A DNA stretch of 64,000 nucleotides, from the NCBI RefSeq assembly GCF_003254395.2, contig NC_037646.1, positions 1,612,001 to 1,676,000 on the forward strand, given 5' to 3'. The notes beneath the pieces were generated by a model that did no database searches, had not been told where the DNA came from, and worked only from the letters and a program-made list of their open reading frames with translations. This document shows, in pieces, positions 40,101 to 54,300 of the stretch (position 1 is the first letter of the stretch; each line of letters starts with the position of its first letter). The stretch is from Apis mellifera (lineage: Eukaryota > Arthropoda > Insecta > Hymenoptera > Apidae). The translations under genes were made by a program, and so were the position numbers.

Positions 40101-42169
40101 ATTTTGATCTTCAAAATTTCTTTTAGATTTTCCAAAAATTTTCCATGAATATATTAGAACTCTATATATGTATTTATAATACTTATCACCGAAGATATTT
40201 TTTTTAATAAAAAAATAAATAAAAATTTACTTTGATATAATATATAATTATAAATATACTACAATCGTTAATAATTGCAAAATCAACAATTGAATAACAA
40301 TTTACATAATTTTTTGAAAATATGATTTTCATATATTTATTATCATTTATTTTTTAATTTTATATATTAGAAAGAAAATGATTTGTACTTTATTAATAAA
40401 TTTTATAATAGAGTCCAATAAAATTATGAAAACAGTTTACATTATTGTTTTAAATATATAAAAATTTTTTTTGTTTTCATTTATATTATTAATTTGTTAA
40501 CTATTGAATTTAAGATTTTTCTTCGAAGATAAGTATAAAATTGCTTGAAATATACAAATGTTCTTTCATATTATATATATATTTATGATGAATCGAATGA
40601 AATGAAAAATAAATGAACAAAAAAATCTGTAACATTATTTTTTTTTATATTCAATATATATCGGTTATTCATTTGATTCATCTTCTATTATATAAGGTAC
40701 AATATGAATAGAGATGTAATTATACCAATTTAAAAATTAATACTAATTTTAAAATGGAAATTTGTTTTTTCTTTTTTTAACATTAATTAATACGCAATTA
40801 TAATGCAATAAATTAATTGCGTTCTATTTTTAAAATGTGTATTATAATAAGAGATAAGAATCTTTTCTGGACATTGTTCATTTTATATTAATATACAAGT
40901 TTTTGATAAATTTTATTACTTTGTTAATTATTCATCAATAATTTTAGACATTCCGTACATTAATGTATTATAAACCATATCATAAAATTGTATTGAGATT
41001 ATGATTAATTAAAATATTTTGTTTGTGTTCAATTTGTTCTTTGATTATAATATAAAAAAAAGGATATATTTTTATTATAATTAAAGAATTTAAAGTATTG
41101 ATTATAATCAAAGTTAATTAATACATATAAATAATACATATACATGTACATAAATAAAATATAAATATTGATCAATCATGATCTAGTAGCATAATCAATG
41201 TATAATTCATTTCGATATTTAATTATGTCCAGAAAAGAAAGCATTTTCTTCTAATAAATGCAGGATGAATTTCATTTATCGTACATAAATAGTAAATAGA
41301 TAAGTATATATTCTTATTACTTAGGAATGTTGTAATTTTAATAATTTTGAATGAGATAAACATCATATGATATTTGATATTATATAAAATTAGTAGCGGT
41401 ACTAGTAATCTATGTTCCTTTAAAAATATAAAGAAAAACAACTACTTGATTACTATATAATTTCTTTAAAAAATGTACATATTCTTATTTCCATCTTCTC
41501 TTTCCCTCTCTTTTTGTTCTTTTTGTTTCTTTCTTTAAAATAATTATAAATTAAAAATCTATGCTATTTAAGGCAGTATTATTTGTTTTTTCATGTAATT
41601 ATTATTCATTTTTATAACGAGTAGATTGTATTAATGATTTAATTTGAATAAGGGATCGGAATTTAAATATATTTCACTAAATTGGTCCAATTACCCTTAA
41701 TCATGGTAGAAGAATGCGAGTTTAGAGTAATATTAAATCAATTAAACTACCTGAACTATATTATATTATTCATCTATAGATTTTTATTGCAGAAGAAAAA
41801 AATTTAAGCTCGTTGCAATAAATTGATTAGATACTATATATAAATAGACTACTGTTATTTATTAGGATAAAAAATATCGTAAAAGAATTTCCTTATAAAG
41901 GAAAAATATATTGTAAAATCTAAATATAAGAATAAATAGTTTACTTTCAACAAATAATCAATAAATAATTTAATTGAAATATATTAATAATGAAATAATA
42001 AAAAGATTATAAATGATGGTAATGATGATAAGGCAACAGTGTCAAAGAAAGGGGGAGAGGAGAGGGAATTGATTAGATTCAAATCTCGAAATGATAGTAA
42101 CGCGATAACAAGCAAATTAGCTTTTCATTAAACTGTTTTAGGAAGGATGTCGAGCATAATAATCTAAGA
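36642..42169. other. 5.5-kb region between NDUFS4 and the channel stop codon
   Basis: Convergent spacer. Up to about 37.2 kb it is AT-simple, with a (TA)n tract at 37062-37107. From about 37.2 to 42.1 kb composition is more varied (for example 37230-37600 and 38050-38350), with no long frame and no recognisable protein. I infer that much of it could be the long 3' UTR of the minus-strand channel gene. A member of the recurrent AT-rich family occurs at about 40030-40170. Confidence 0.4.
37062..37107. repeat. (TA)n microsatellite
   Basis: Uninterrupted TA alternation of about 46 bases, with a shorter TA tract just before it (37028-37043). Confidence 0.95.
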
Positions 42170-45100
42170 TCAACTGGCATTATCAGGTTGTACATCTCGA
42201 TATTCTTCACTCTCCCTGTGTACAAGGACATGAACGACCGTGGCGGCGGATTGTTGTCTAAGTAATGCCGGTCTTGAAGGCGGTGCTGAATTCTCTGGAC
42301 TGGGTTCCGTAACAAGTATGCTTACATCGGTAGATTCGATTGGCAGCGGAGCTGGTTCAGGAGCTGGTTGATGTTTCTTTCGAAGGCTACCGCAACGTCT
42401 GCTAAATGCTTCTTTGATATCACGATGTAAGGTGTTCAGAGAGAGTGTTGTAGCGCTTGGCGGAAGTGATTTGCGCTTCGTAGGAAGACTGGGGACTTCC
42501 TCATCGGGATAACTTTCAACGGCATTTTGTCGACCGAGAGTTGGACCCCCGATTGATCTATCGTAAATTATTATCATATTATAGTTTCATTCTTTAAAGT
42601 TTATCTAATATTAGAGAAGAAAAATATATTGGATAATTTTGGAGTTCAGTAATTTTTTTCTCAATTTTAATTATTTTTAACTATAGTTTTTCATTTGAAT
42701 TTCGTTTATTTATAAAAGAAGAAGAAGTCATTTCAAGAACACTTAAAAAAAATATTAAATACATTATATTAAATATAAATATAATATATTGATTAAAAGA
42801 ACTATCTTTTTATGGATTTGAACAGAATTTTTTCATAATTACTTTGTTGTATGATAAATAAACAATTTGCAGTTGGAGTTAATCTTAAACAAAAAATTTA
42901 AGGGAAGTAAAAATTTTAAGTTAAAAGATCTTTTTATCAAGTAGTGAAAAAAATGATGAAGAATTATCATTTAACTCAATTGAAATAATTGGTTACTAAT
43001 TATTATAAAAACTAATTTTATATTTTTTAAGATCCCATTATCGCATAAAATTTTGTACATTACAACAAAATAGTTAAAAAAGTTTCATTGAAATCTATAA
43101 AAAAATAACATAATAGATTGTATGCTCATAAATTTTTTTACTCAAAATTAAAAGAGTAATCTTATCGTCAGTCTTATCGGTATTATTTCATTTATGCAAG
43201 ATGATAGTAAAATGTGTTTATTCGATATGAAAAGAGTAATGACATATGTATATGTTTTTATGTGAAAACTTCAAATTCAAGATGAATGGAAGAAATTTCA
43301 AAGATTAAAGAGATTAGATTCAGATTATGTTCACTTAACTGTTAATGATAATGTTAATTTCATTAATTTTAAAATGATGCAAATAGTTTAGATAATTGAG
43401 GCTTGCTGGAAAAATGATAAACAGAAATTAAGTGCAAACTATAAAAATCTATAAAAATTTTAGTGATTAAAAAAGTATCAATAGGTGCATTTGCATAAAA
43501 TATAAACTATTAATAATACTTTAAATAAAATATAATAAAAAAAAAATTTGTTTTTTAATTTTTCTACTTTTTTTTTTACTGTTTTTTTTTTTTACATATA
43601 AAATCACTAGAATATTTACACTTCACTACTTTAACACTTTATGAGAATGATACTTTATTCATAAAGATCGCTCATCTTATACGTAACGAAATTTTTTATT
43701 AAGATCTCAAAGTATTATTAAAAAAATTCGATAAAATGAAGTTTTAGTCAGTCAAATAATCAAAATTGAGAAAAATCATTAAACTGTAAAATTACCATAC
43801 ATGATTAAATGTGTATTGAAAACGAATAAGAAAAGGAAACGCAAACCTAGTGTGTAGATCAGAGGAAGTAGCAGAAGCAACAGAGGAACCGGTAAACATT
43901 TGTTGTTCTGTAGTCGGCGAGGGACGGGATACGGTCAGAGCGGGAGGAGGCAGGTCCTCGTGAGTACCGGTGGCGCCGGAGAGCAACAGCAGAGGTAAAT
44001 TTGGAAAAAGCCATGCCGAAGCTGTACCGAGCTCGCTGAAATCGCTGGCGTCGCTGGCCCTCGAGGACTTGCGACTACTGGCTCGGCTACCTCTATGCAC
44101 ATGTAGAAAAGCCGATACTTTGCCACTCCATCCACCCCCGCCCCTACCCTCATTCCCACCACCAGGACTCGACGTCTGAGTCTGAGAATCCACTTCTTGA
44201 GCCATCCTTTCACGTTCCTTTTTCGCCCTGAATAATACAACGTAGACTCTTATTGTAGAATTGTATTTGAAAAATGAAATGGAAACATTAATTAGCATTA
44301 CTCACGTTATATATTCCCTTATGGTACGTTGAATCAACCTAGCTGCTTTATCTTGACGTTTCCACATTCTCGTTGAAGAAACAATTTCTAATTCTTTACG
44401 AGTGGGAAATTGTTTTTTAAACTTAATATCCATTTGTTCCTGCAGCTTTCGAAAATCTTCAGACTCTTCTACGTGTCCAAGAACGTGCTTGACAAGTGCG
44501 TGCAGAATGTCCAGACAATGAATCTTATTACCCTTTGCGATAGGTAAATTAAAACTAACTAGTGCAACCATATTGGGCTTCGAAATCCCTAATGGTGGAT
44601 CCAGGCTTGCTATGAAATCGCTTAATTGCGAAAAATTTATGAACTGTGTCGCGTGCGGATCATATCTACGAATTAATTATGATTATACGTGTTAATGTTG
44701 ATCTTGCGATAGAAGGCATAACTAGAAAGAAAAATAGGGTAAGATACAAAAATAATACTTACTTGGACCATCGAATGTAAAACATTTCTAGATCGTCTTC
44801 GACAATACCGATTTCTTCTTCTTGATGGGCCTGATTAAAATTCTCGAGAATAATAGCAATGTACATATTGATAACGATCATATAACTGATTATGATGAAA
44901 GAAGTAAAATAGGTTATTGCCAATAAAGGATATCCGCAATTTCCATTCAATTGCCGATTAGTTGGAGTCGGATCGCAATTCGGTGGTTGTACCATCAATG
45001 ATTCTAACACGTCGTTCCAACCAGCTGAGGTCATTAATCGAAACAGTAATTGCATGCTTCTACCAAAAGTTTCAAAATTTACCTACAGGGAATGAAACGA

Positions 45101-48100
45101 GGAAATAAGAAAAAATAAACAGAGAGGGAAAAATAACGCATGATGAGAAAAATAGGGATATAGAAAAAAATAAATTGAAAAAAATTTAAATGACATTACT
45201 CACCATATCGTCAAGCGCACCTTGTTTCTTAACGTGACCAAACACTGACATGCCAATAATGGCATAAATAAAAGTAATTAGAGCTAATAGGGCACCGATG
45301 TTGAACAGCGCTGGAAGACTAACCACCAGAGCGAAGAGCAGTTTGCGAATACCTTTTGCTGCTTTTATGAGTCTTAAGATTCTACCAATTCTGAACACTC
45401 TCACGACTCGCAGGAGCGTCGGGGACACCGGAAAGTCTACCATAATATCCTCCATTAATATTCCTAATATTGAAGCCAGCACAAGGAGGAAATCGAACAA
45501 GTTCCATGGCACCGTGAAATAATGATATCGAAGTCCTATTATTTTCACGATTGCTTCTAAGCCAAAAACGGTTGTGAAAAATGCATTCGACACTTCAAGA
45601 ACGAAGAAAATTGGATGAGGTTGATCGTAATGCTCGATTCCCATTGTCAGCATGTTGAGAAATATCAAAATGAAAATTGCTATTTCAAATCTGGAAACAT
45701 TTAGTAGTTGTTGTTTATATAGTGAAATCGATAAAAAATTTTAAATTTCTCGAAAAGAAAAAAAAAGAAAAGAGAAAAATTCAATGGTGAATAAAAAAAA
45801 AAGAAAATACATAAAGAAGCAAATAAAACTTAAATTCATTTACCTGCGTGAATTCGATAGATCGTAAAACATTGCGAGGATTTGATTCATCGGACGCTTT
45901 ATCACTTTTTGCGGCTTTTTACGGCCAAGTTTTTTCATGGCAGTGTAGTAGTGTTTTTGACTTTCGGTCAAAAACATTTCTAGCACTCCACCTTCGTACT
46001 GAAAATAGGGATGAAAAGAAATGAAAATGGGGAAAAAAGTTTCAGCGTTCGACGAAATATGTAAAAAATTATTTTTCAAGAATCTCTTTTCGATTGATTT
46101 TGTTTCTTACCTTTTTCTTTAACATGTTAAAGTTGTCTATAATTACTCCGATAAAGAGATTTAGTGTAAAAAAAGAGCCGCAAACAATAAATATCACAAA
46201 GTAGAAATATGCGTAGATATTTGCTTCTCTTTGAGGTTGAAGATCTACACCTCTTGCGTCTACCGCATCCTGCATCACTTCCATCCACCCTTCGAAAGTT
46301 GCTACTTGGAACAAAGCTAGATATGCTATTCCCACGTGATCAAAGGTGATTTTACTATTTTCCCAAGAGTAATTTTTTCTCAAACAATCATCTTTCGTGT
46401 TTACAATCTATAGAAGTAACGTTCATCGATTCAAATTTTCTTCCTTTTATTTCTCTCGACTTTTTCAATAATTTAGCTTTTTTTTTTGTCATTAAAGTGA
46501 AAAAAAAAACAACAGAGAAAGATTTTACTTACCGATATATCTAATAATTCGCCGTACTCATCAACGCATTTGAAAAATTTGCCGCCAAAAAATTGTACAC
46601 CCATTATAGAAAATATCAGCCAGAACACGAGACAGACGAGGAGCACGTTGAATATACTAGGTATCGCATACATCAACGCGTTCACTACGATCTAGCAAAG
46701 ACAAGAAAAAGAAAATACGGGATACTTCTAACTTCCAAGCTTTAGGAATGTATTAACCATCTAATCAATCTACATCATTAGCATTGATCTAATCAATCTA
46801 ATCCCTTACCCTCATGCCTTGCCATCTCGATATTGCTCTTAAGGGTCTTAGTGCTCTCAAAGTTCTTAAAGATCTTAGCACTTTCAAATTTTCGTTTTCT
46901 TCTATCAACAGACTAAATGTTGATACCTGTTCAAGAAAAATTAAATTACGATTTTTGAAGATATTCGTTTATTTTTTTTTCTTTCTTTCATCATTCAAAG
47001 AATATATAACATGCTGTTTGTATATTATAACAAATGATAAAATTAATCGTGAATTTTTTCTAAAAATTTTCTATTTTAAATATATTCTAATTAAAACGAA
47101 AATAATAAAGGCTGAAAATAAATAATTTCCTATTCATATATAAATAATACATAGGTAAATATTCAAAAAAAATTTTTCATATTTTATATACAATTTCATT
47201 TATTGAAATGAGAAAGAGGAAAAGACAAAATAGAGAAATAATTGGATAGTTACTTTATTTTAAATATCTAAGAAACAACAATGATAACGATACATAAAAT
47301 GCCATGCAAAGCAATATATACATCTGAGATTTTTTTTTAAATTTTACAAAGCTGAAGCTATTTATATATATTTTTTTATTATGTTTATATTTATGGTTAC
47401 TATATTGAAATTTATAGAAATTAATTGTGCATGTATCAATACTAAATGATTTTCTTAATTATAAGATAAATACACTATAAAGAAAACAAAAATCATATTA
47501 TTCTTGAAATTATTTTTGACTGATTTTTTTTTAACTATTTTACTTGGAAATTGTTACATACATGTATTATATATATACAAGATATTTAATAACAGATATT
47601 TAAATATTTAAAGAATAATTTATCACGTCAAAATAAAATTAAAAATAAAAAAATTATATTATGTTTATTATTTATTTAGCGACTAAAATTGAAAAAACGA
47701 AGTTTTAAATGCAATTTTTTCATTCTTAACTTTCATATTTTGATTTGATCATCTAAATTTTTGAATTTTTATATGTAAAAAAAATTTAAATTATTTAACT
47801 TTACTTAAATTTAAATATTTGTAATCTGTTCGTTATAAAAAAAATGAATTTGCCGATTAGTTTCTTTCTCATTTTGTTTTAAAAAATATCATTTTGAGGA
47901 ACTTTTTCTATGTCACATAAAGCTTAATTTTTGAATTATTTAGTTAGAGTTAGTTAGTAAAAAATTTTCGGTATTATTATATTGAATTCCGCCTATACTA
48001 TGTATGCATTCGCAGGAGCACGTACGACAGTACGCGACCGCCACTTTTCAACTGTTTGTATAAATATGGTATAATGGGTAAACAAATATCATTATATTTA

Positions 48101-51100
48101 GTATCAATAATAAGTTGAGCATCTTTTCAGATCTCCGGAATATAAAAGTAAAGTATAAAACAATCCTTGAGCGACCGAAATTACAATGATCGAAGTTAGT
48201 TTTCCCAATGTATATACAGATTGATCCGTAATTCATAGTATAAATAAGATCAAGGCTCAAAATAAAACGAAAATATATGAGAAAAATGAATTTTTCTCAT
48301 ATAAATCTTTGATTTCGAATAAATCAAATTTGAAATTTTTCAAATATAAATGAAATTCTTGATCGAATACAAATGAATTATCAATAGATGATTACTCTAC
48401 ATATGAAAATAAATAAATAAAAATGTAAAATAAAAGTTTATTAATTAAATCCTTTAAAATATCAAAAATCCTATAATAGATGAATTTTTAAATTCTCAAT
48501 AATTAATTTTTAAATGGAAAAAATATTTTACTTATTTTACTTATTTTATTATAAATTTGTTTTAAGAAAAATGATTTATGTAATTTAGTTATTCTTAATT
48601 TTCGTATTATTTCTATATGTATAAAGAAAATCTTAAAAAAAAAAATCACGTTCAATTTCATAAGGAAGTAGATTTTCGAATTTATTTATTATATATTTAT
48701 TATATATTTATCATTATTTTAAATAACGATGGCATATTAAACATATATTATTATAAGCACACACATAGGCAATGATTTAGTATTAAATTTTTTTGCAAAT
48801 AATTCGAAAATTAAAATTGACTACTATTTATGCATAAAAAAAAAAGTTCAAAAAGAAGCTTTTTATAACATATCTCGTTAAGATCAATGAGGAGGAAGCT
48901 AATCGGCAGATTGACCATGAAAAAAAGTTTCAAACTTAAATAATAATGTTTAAAAGTTACATAATAAAAATATGAAATCATTTGCACTTTGTAATATTTT
49001 ATTATACAATATGCAATATTTTATTGGAATTCGAAAGAATAAATATTGAAATAAGTGATAAGAAACTATGAAAGTATAGATGAAGGAAAACTAATAGAAA
49101 ATTATTTAAATATTCATTAATTGAAATTTGAAATATTTACAAACATTATCATTAATGTTGATGATATAAAAATAAATTTCAAAAGAATATATTTTATTAA
49201 TTAAATTAGATAGAATATCATAAACAGACAAATCTTGTACACATTTTTTATAATAATAATATTATATTATAATTTATAAATTATAAATTTTCATAATTTT
49301 TCAACACATTTCATTTAAAATATTTCGATAATTAGAATTTTTATGGGATTTCTATATTTAGCATATTTCAAATTTTAATAAACTTTAATCTTTAATAAAA
49401 AAATATATAATTTCTTAATTAAAAATCTTAACTGAAAAGTTTCATTGATTGATATAAAGAGAATAGAAAAAATCTATTAAAAAAATAAAATAAAAATATA
49501 AATTTTGTGCCACTATGTACTAATATAGATTAATATACATAAATAAGATTAGTTTCAGAACATATTTTATTCTATATCTATTATTTTATTTTATTTTATT
49601 AATTATATTTTTTTATAACTAATCATTTTAAAAATATTATAATTGATATATAACATATATATTAATCTTTATTTATCAATTTTTATTTTAACTTAATAAA
49701 TAAATAAGTAATTAATAAATAAAAATAAATTAAAATATAATATGAATATAAGAATATAAAAATAAATACAGGGTATTATTTCAATAATTCTATTACAAAA
49801 TGATGTCTTTTAGCAAATATCAAGAGAATAAATTATTTGATTTGAATAAACGTAATATACAACATTTTCTTTCTTAAGGTCATATTTTTTAACAATTATA
49901 TATATTTATCATCATAATATAATTAATAGCTAAAAAAAATCAAGATTCAATAATCTAAATACTATAACTTTTAAATCAAAAGTTTTCCTGAATAAAAAAA
50001 AAAATTGATTTCATGGTTGTCTAATTTTTTTGTATTCAAGGTAATTTGAAAGTCATAGTATCATGGTATTTAGGTCATTTGATCGATCTTGACCTCAGTT
50101 ATTACGTTATGATCATAAAAATATGTAGTTTGGTTTAAAAAATATTGATAACCTTGAAACCTCTAAAAATATAATCTTGATAAAAAATACTATGTTTTTG
50201 TCTTTGTATTTTTAACTAAATAATTCATTTCTTTAATATTTCCACGTATTATTATAAATAAAAAAAAATAGCATTTTGTAACATAGTTATTATGTGTAGT
50301 ATATGCATAGAAAATTTCTAGATTGCAATTTTGTTTTGTTAAGAGCATGTTTGAAAAATATCATCTTATTCTAATTGTAAAAAGTTATGTATGTATGAAG
50401 TCTGATAACGAAAATTTTACAATTTAATCTACACATCTCTTTTCGCTTAAATTAATAAAAGTTTTTTAACTTTTCGAAGTTATACTATTGATTATAAAAA
50501 TAATTTATAAAATATATTATTAATATCAAAATTATTAAAATCGTAAAACTAACAACAAAAATATGCATATTTTTCTCTAAAAATTCTAATGGATCGTCTT
50601 CATAATCTCACATTAATGTTTTGAAAATTATTCTACGTATTGCAAAAATATTAATATTATCTAATATCATTAAAAAAGAATATCGTTGTAAAAATTTGAA
50701 GATCTTATAAATAGACTTTTTCATTTTATACTATAAAAAAATTATCGAATTCCTTATTCATTCTTATGAAGTTACAGAAATATATATATATATTCATGTG
50801 ACGAATATATAAAAAGAAATATCTAATGATAAGAATTAGTGCAATCGGTTTACTAATATCTCAAGATTCGAAAATTTACACGAGTGCATAATATGAAAGA
50901 AACTAATATTAAACTAATAAGAATTTCAATTAATAAAAAAAATTGAATAAATTAGTTGAAATTCTGGTGGATCGAATTAAGATATAAAGCGTTGCAAGGA
51001 TATTTCAGCCATGATCAAATTGAGTAGAAGCAACATATTAATATTGCACGTACCTGAGTCCGCAAGGCGACACATATAAAAAATGTAAGAAATAAATGCA

Positions 51101-51263
51101 TAAAAATGAAGAAGATAAAGTGAGACAAGGAGCGAGATCGTAACAGCGAGATAGTTACGATCGGAGAAAAATCCATGCAGCAGAGATGGACGTAAAATTT
51201 ACACCACATGCGCTCGCGCACACGTATGTGCTTTTGCTTGCACATACACGAAACACATATAAC

Positions 51264-51316
<53 letters not shown>

Positions 51317-54300
51317 TGTGTACAATTAAAATCGATGCTGCTGTTGAATTTATAACTCTACTTACAAAGACAATTATAAAATCCAAGATTGTCCAAAAAC
51401 TGGTGAAATATTTGCAGAAACCCAGAGCTAACCACTTGAGTAACATCTCAATACTGAAAAGCGCACAGAAGCCAAGATTGGTCCAATAGAGGATTTTCTT
51501 CAAAAAAGGATTATCATCTAGGTAAATATCTTCAAAACAAAGCGTTATGGAAGATGCAAAAATTAAAACTAGAATCATCCATTCGAAGCCAGGCGTGTCA
51601 ACGACCGATAGAATCATTGTTCGTAGTTTGATCCATTTTTTGCCAATAGCTGTTGCAATACACCGATCGATGCAGGTACACCTGCACATACAATATCGCT
51701 ATCAAACGTCATTCACACGGGCAGAAGAAGAGAAAGTTCGAAGTGCGGTTAGATTGGTTCTTACTTCTGGTAACATTGTCGTGGAAAGCAATCTTGCGGT
51801 TCTTTACGCCGATTACTTCTTCCAAATCCGGGGAAAGAACCCATCCCGTCGATATATTTCCCCTTGCTATCTCTTCTACCACCAACGGTCAATTCATCGA
51901 CATAACTGACGAGCGCGTGCCATGGTCGTTTAGATATTCGATCCTCGTGTCTAGGAAATGGATCTTTTTGAGGTAGCATCGCGACTCTTTCCTCCGCGGG
52001 TGCTTTGTTCGAACACGAGGAATCTCTCACGATTTCCAGATCTTGACATTCCTCTTCCTTACTTTCGTTCATTTCCATCTCTTTTTCTTTATTCGAGTAA
52101 TTCTTTTCGTCATACGTTGTTTCGTCCTTTTCTTCATCATCCTTTTCCCACTGTTCGTATCTTTGCCTTTCCATCTGAGACTGAGAGTAAACCGGATCGT
52201 AAGTAAAAACTGGCTGATTCAAACTTTCTTGATAAGATCTATTGTAAACATTATCCTTTGGAAGGTTGAGCACAGTCTCTTGAATGGCGTATTTAGTCTC
52301 GTTGTCGGATCGATCCATAACTCGTCGCACGATCTTTTCGAAACGAGGATCCTTTCCTCTCCCTTTTGCGACAACTTGCCCCATCCGAGAACATTTATTT
52401 TTCCTTATAATCGAACGAATACGATCGAACGACCTTGCGAGTTTCGAATCCTCGCCAACCTCTTCTTTTTTCTGCTTCAACTCTTCCGAATTAAAGCTGT
52501 TGAGCAGTAAAGCAAGGAAGAGATTCAACACCATAAAATTACCCATGACGAGAGCCGGTAAGAATATAGCGAAGCATGCCTCGGGTCCGTCTTCTTGTTC
52601 CGCTCTCATACAATCCCATAATGGCTCGATCCATTCTCCGCAAAGTATACGAAATATCATCATAAATGAATGAAAGAAATCATTAAAGTTCCAACGTGGT
52701 ACAGGATCCGGATAGAATTTGTCCAATGTGTAATCTTTACTGAACAATTGCATGCCGATCACGGCGAATATGTAAATCACGATTACCAGAACTAAGGTGA
52801 GATTTCCAAGAGCGCCGATCGTCGAGATAATAATGCTGAGAAGAACCTTCATCGTTGTCCAGGATTGTGCCAATTTTAACACACGCAGAAGCCTCAGTCC
52901 GCGTATCACGGAGAGACCGTCTACCAGCTCGAAGGTAAGATCTATCAGAGACGCTGACACTATTATCAAATCGAAATTGTTCCATCCGTTGGCGAAGAAA
53001 TCTTTACTCAGCGCCAACAGCTTCAGCAAGCATTCGAAGGTGAAGATACTGGTAAACACTTTATTACCGATGTTGAGCGCCTGTCGTATCGATTCGCTCA
53101 TTCCGTGATGTTCCATTGCCAAAAAGCCGGTATTGAGGACGATGCACAGTGTGATCGTCAACTCGAATAGTGGATCTCTCACTACCTAGATACGAGCCAC
53201 TGGTCAATCGAGAGTCGAGCGTTTTCTTTCTTTCTTTCTTTTTTTTTTTTATTTGCTATAGTTTTTATTCATTTGATTTTAATAACAATTCATTCGTTTG
53301 TCAATATTTTAATAAAATGATATATAATAATATATAACAAATATCGAATTATATTATGTTATAAAAATACTTGCGTTCTCATCTCCGAAGACACTCCCTT
53401 CTCGATTATCTTTACCTTTTTAGCATACCTACCTTGTACAAACAATTCTGAAATCGTAGCCAACCCTCGTAATCTACACAGCATTGGATGCACTTTTCAC
53501 AATTTCTATCAGGTAAATCATCTAAAACACAAGATGAATAGATCGTTAATAATTCTCATTTTGAATTTATACGATGGAATGTTTCCGAAATCGTAACATA
53601 ATTAAAGAAAATAGATTCTTAAAAAAAATATAAAATAAAATTTTTTATATAAAACAAATATTTAGAAAATTTGTTGTTTATGCGCATATTTAAAGATAAT
53701 CTGTTTGAATCACATAATTTGGCTAATTATTACTATTAATGTTTGTGAATAACAACATGAATAAATATTTGGTATAATTTAAAACATAAGACCGACTAAT
53801 AAATCAACCAAACAGATAGAGTTTAAATATGTAATTGTATAATTTAACAAATTCTTAAATCTTAATTTTTTCGAAAAAATTTTATTCCATATTTTCGATT
53901 CATTCTTTATTTTTTTTTTTTTTCCTACGATTTCAGGAACTTTCTGCATGTATAAATGATCCTACCTAAAATAACAATGTGCGATAAATACTCTGGCGGC
54001 AAAGTGTACATTTGTTTTTTTGTTTTCACACCATTGCACTTAAACACTCGAAATTCTCGAGTGGGTCCGCCAGCAAGAGAGACTGGAACATTTGCAGATG
54101 TTCGAAGATAACCACCGGAATGGGTTGCCTCTGATTCTTCTTGTTCATTGTCGTTCACTTCCGTCTCATTGTTTATTCCATTTCTCGTTTGATCCGGATT
54201 CGTTTCACCATTGGCGTCGCCATTTTTATTATTGGTGGGTATCCTCTCTTGCCAGTTGCCCCTACATTCTTTGTTATCGCGTCTGTCGTGCTCTTCCACG

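Noticed and set aside
43792..44298. The full frame through the channel exon at 43847-44227, including flanks
   Set aside because: The outer residues read through splice sites; the bounded exon joins in phase to 44306 and 42557.
51015..51365. Extension of the domain III channel exon into a His-Thr repeat
   Set aside because: TTT/GTAAGT at 51365 is a strong donor, and joining there to 46926 restores the family sequence; beyond it the frame reads the CA repeat.
51208..51489. Plus-strand frame with Cys-Val repeats
   Set aside because: Produced by the (TG)n microsatellite and the antisense of a channel exon.
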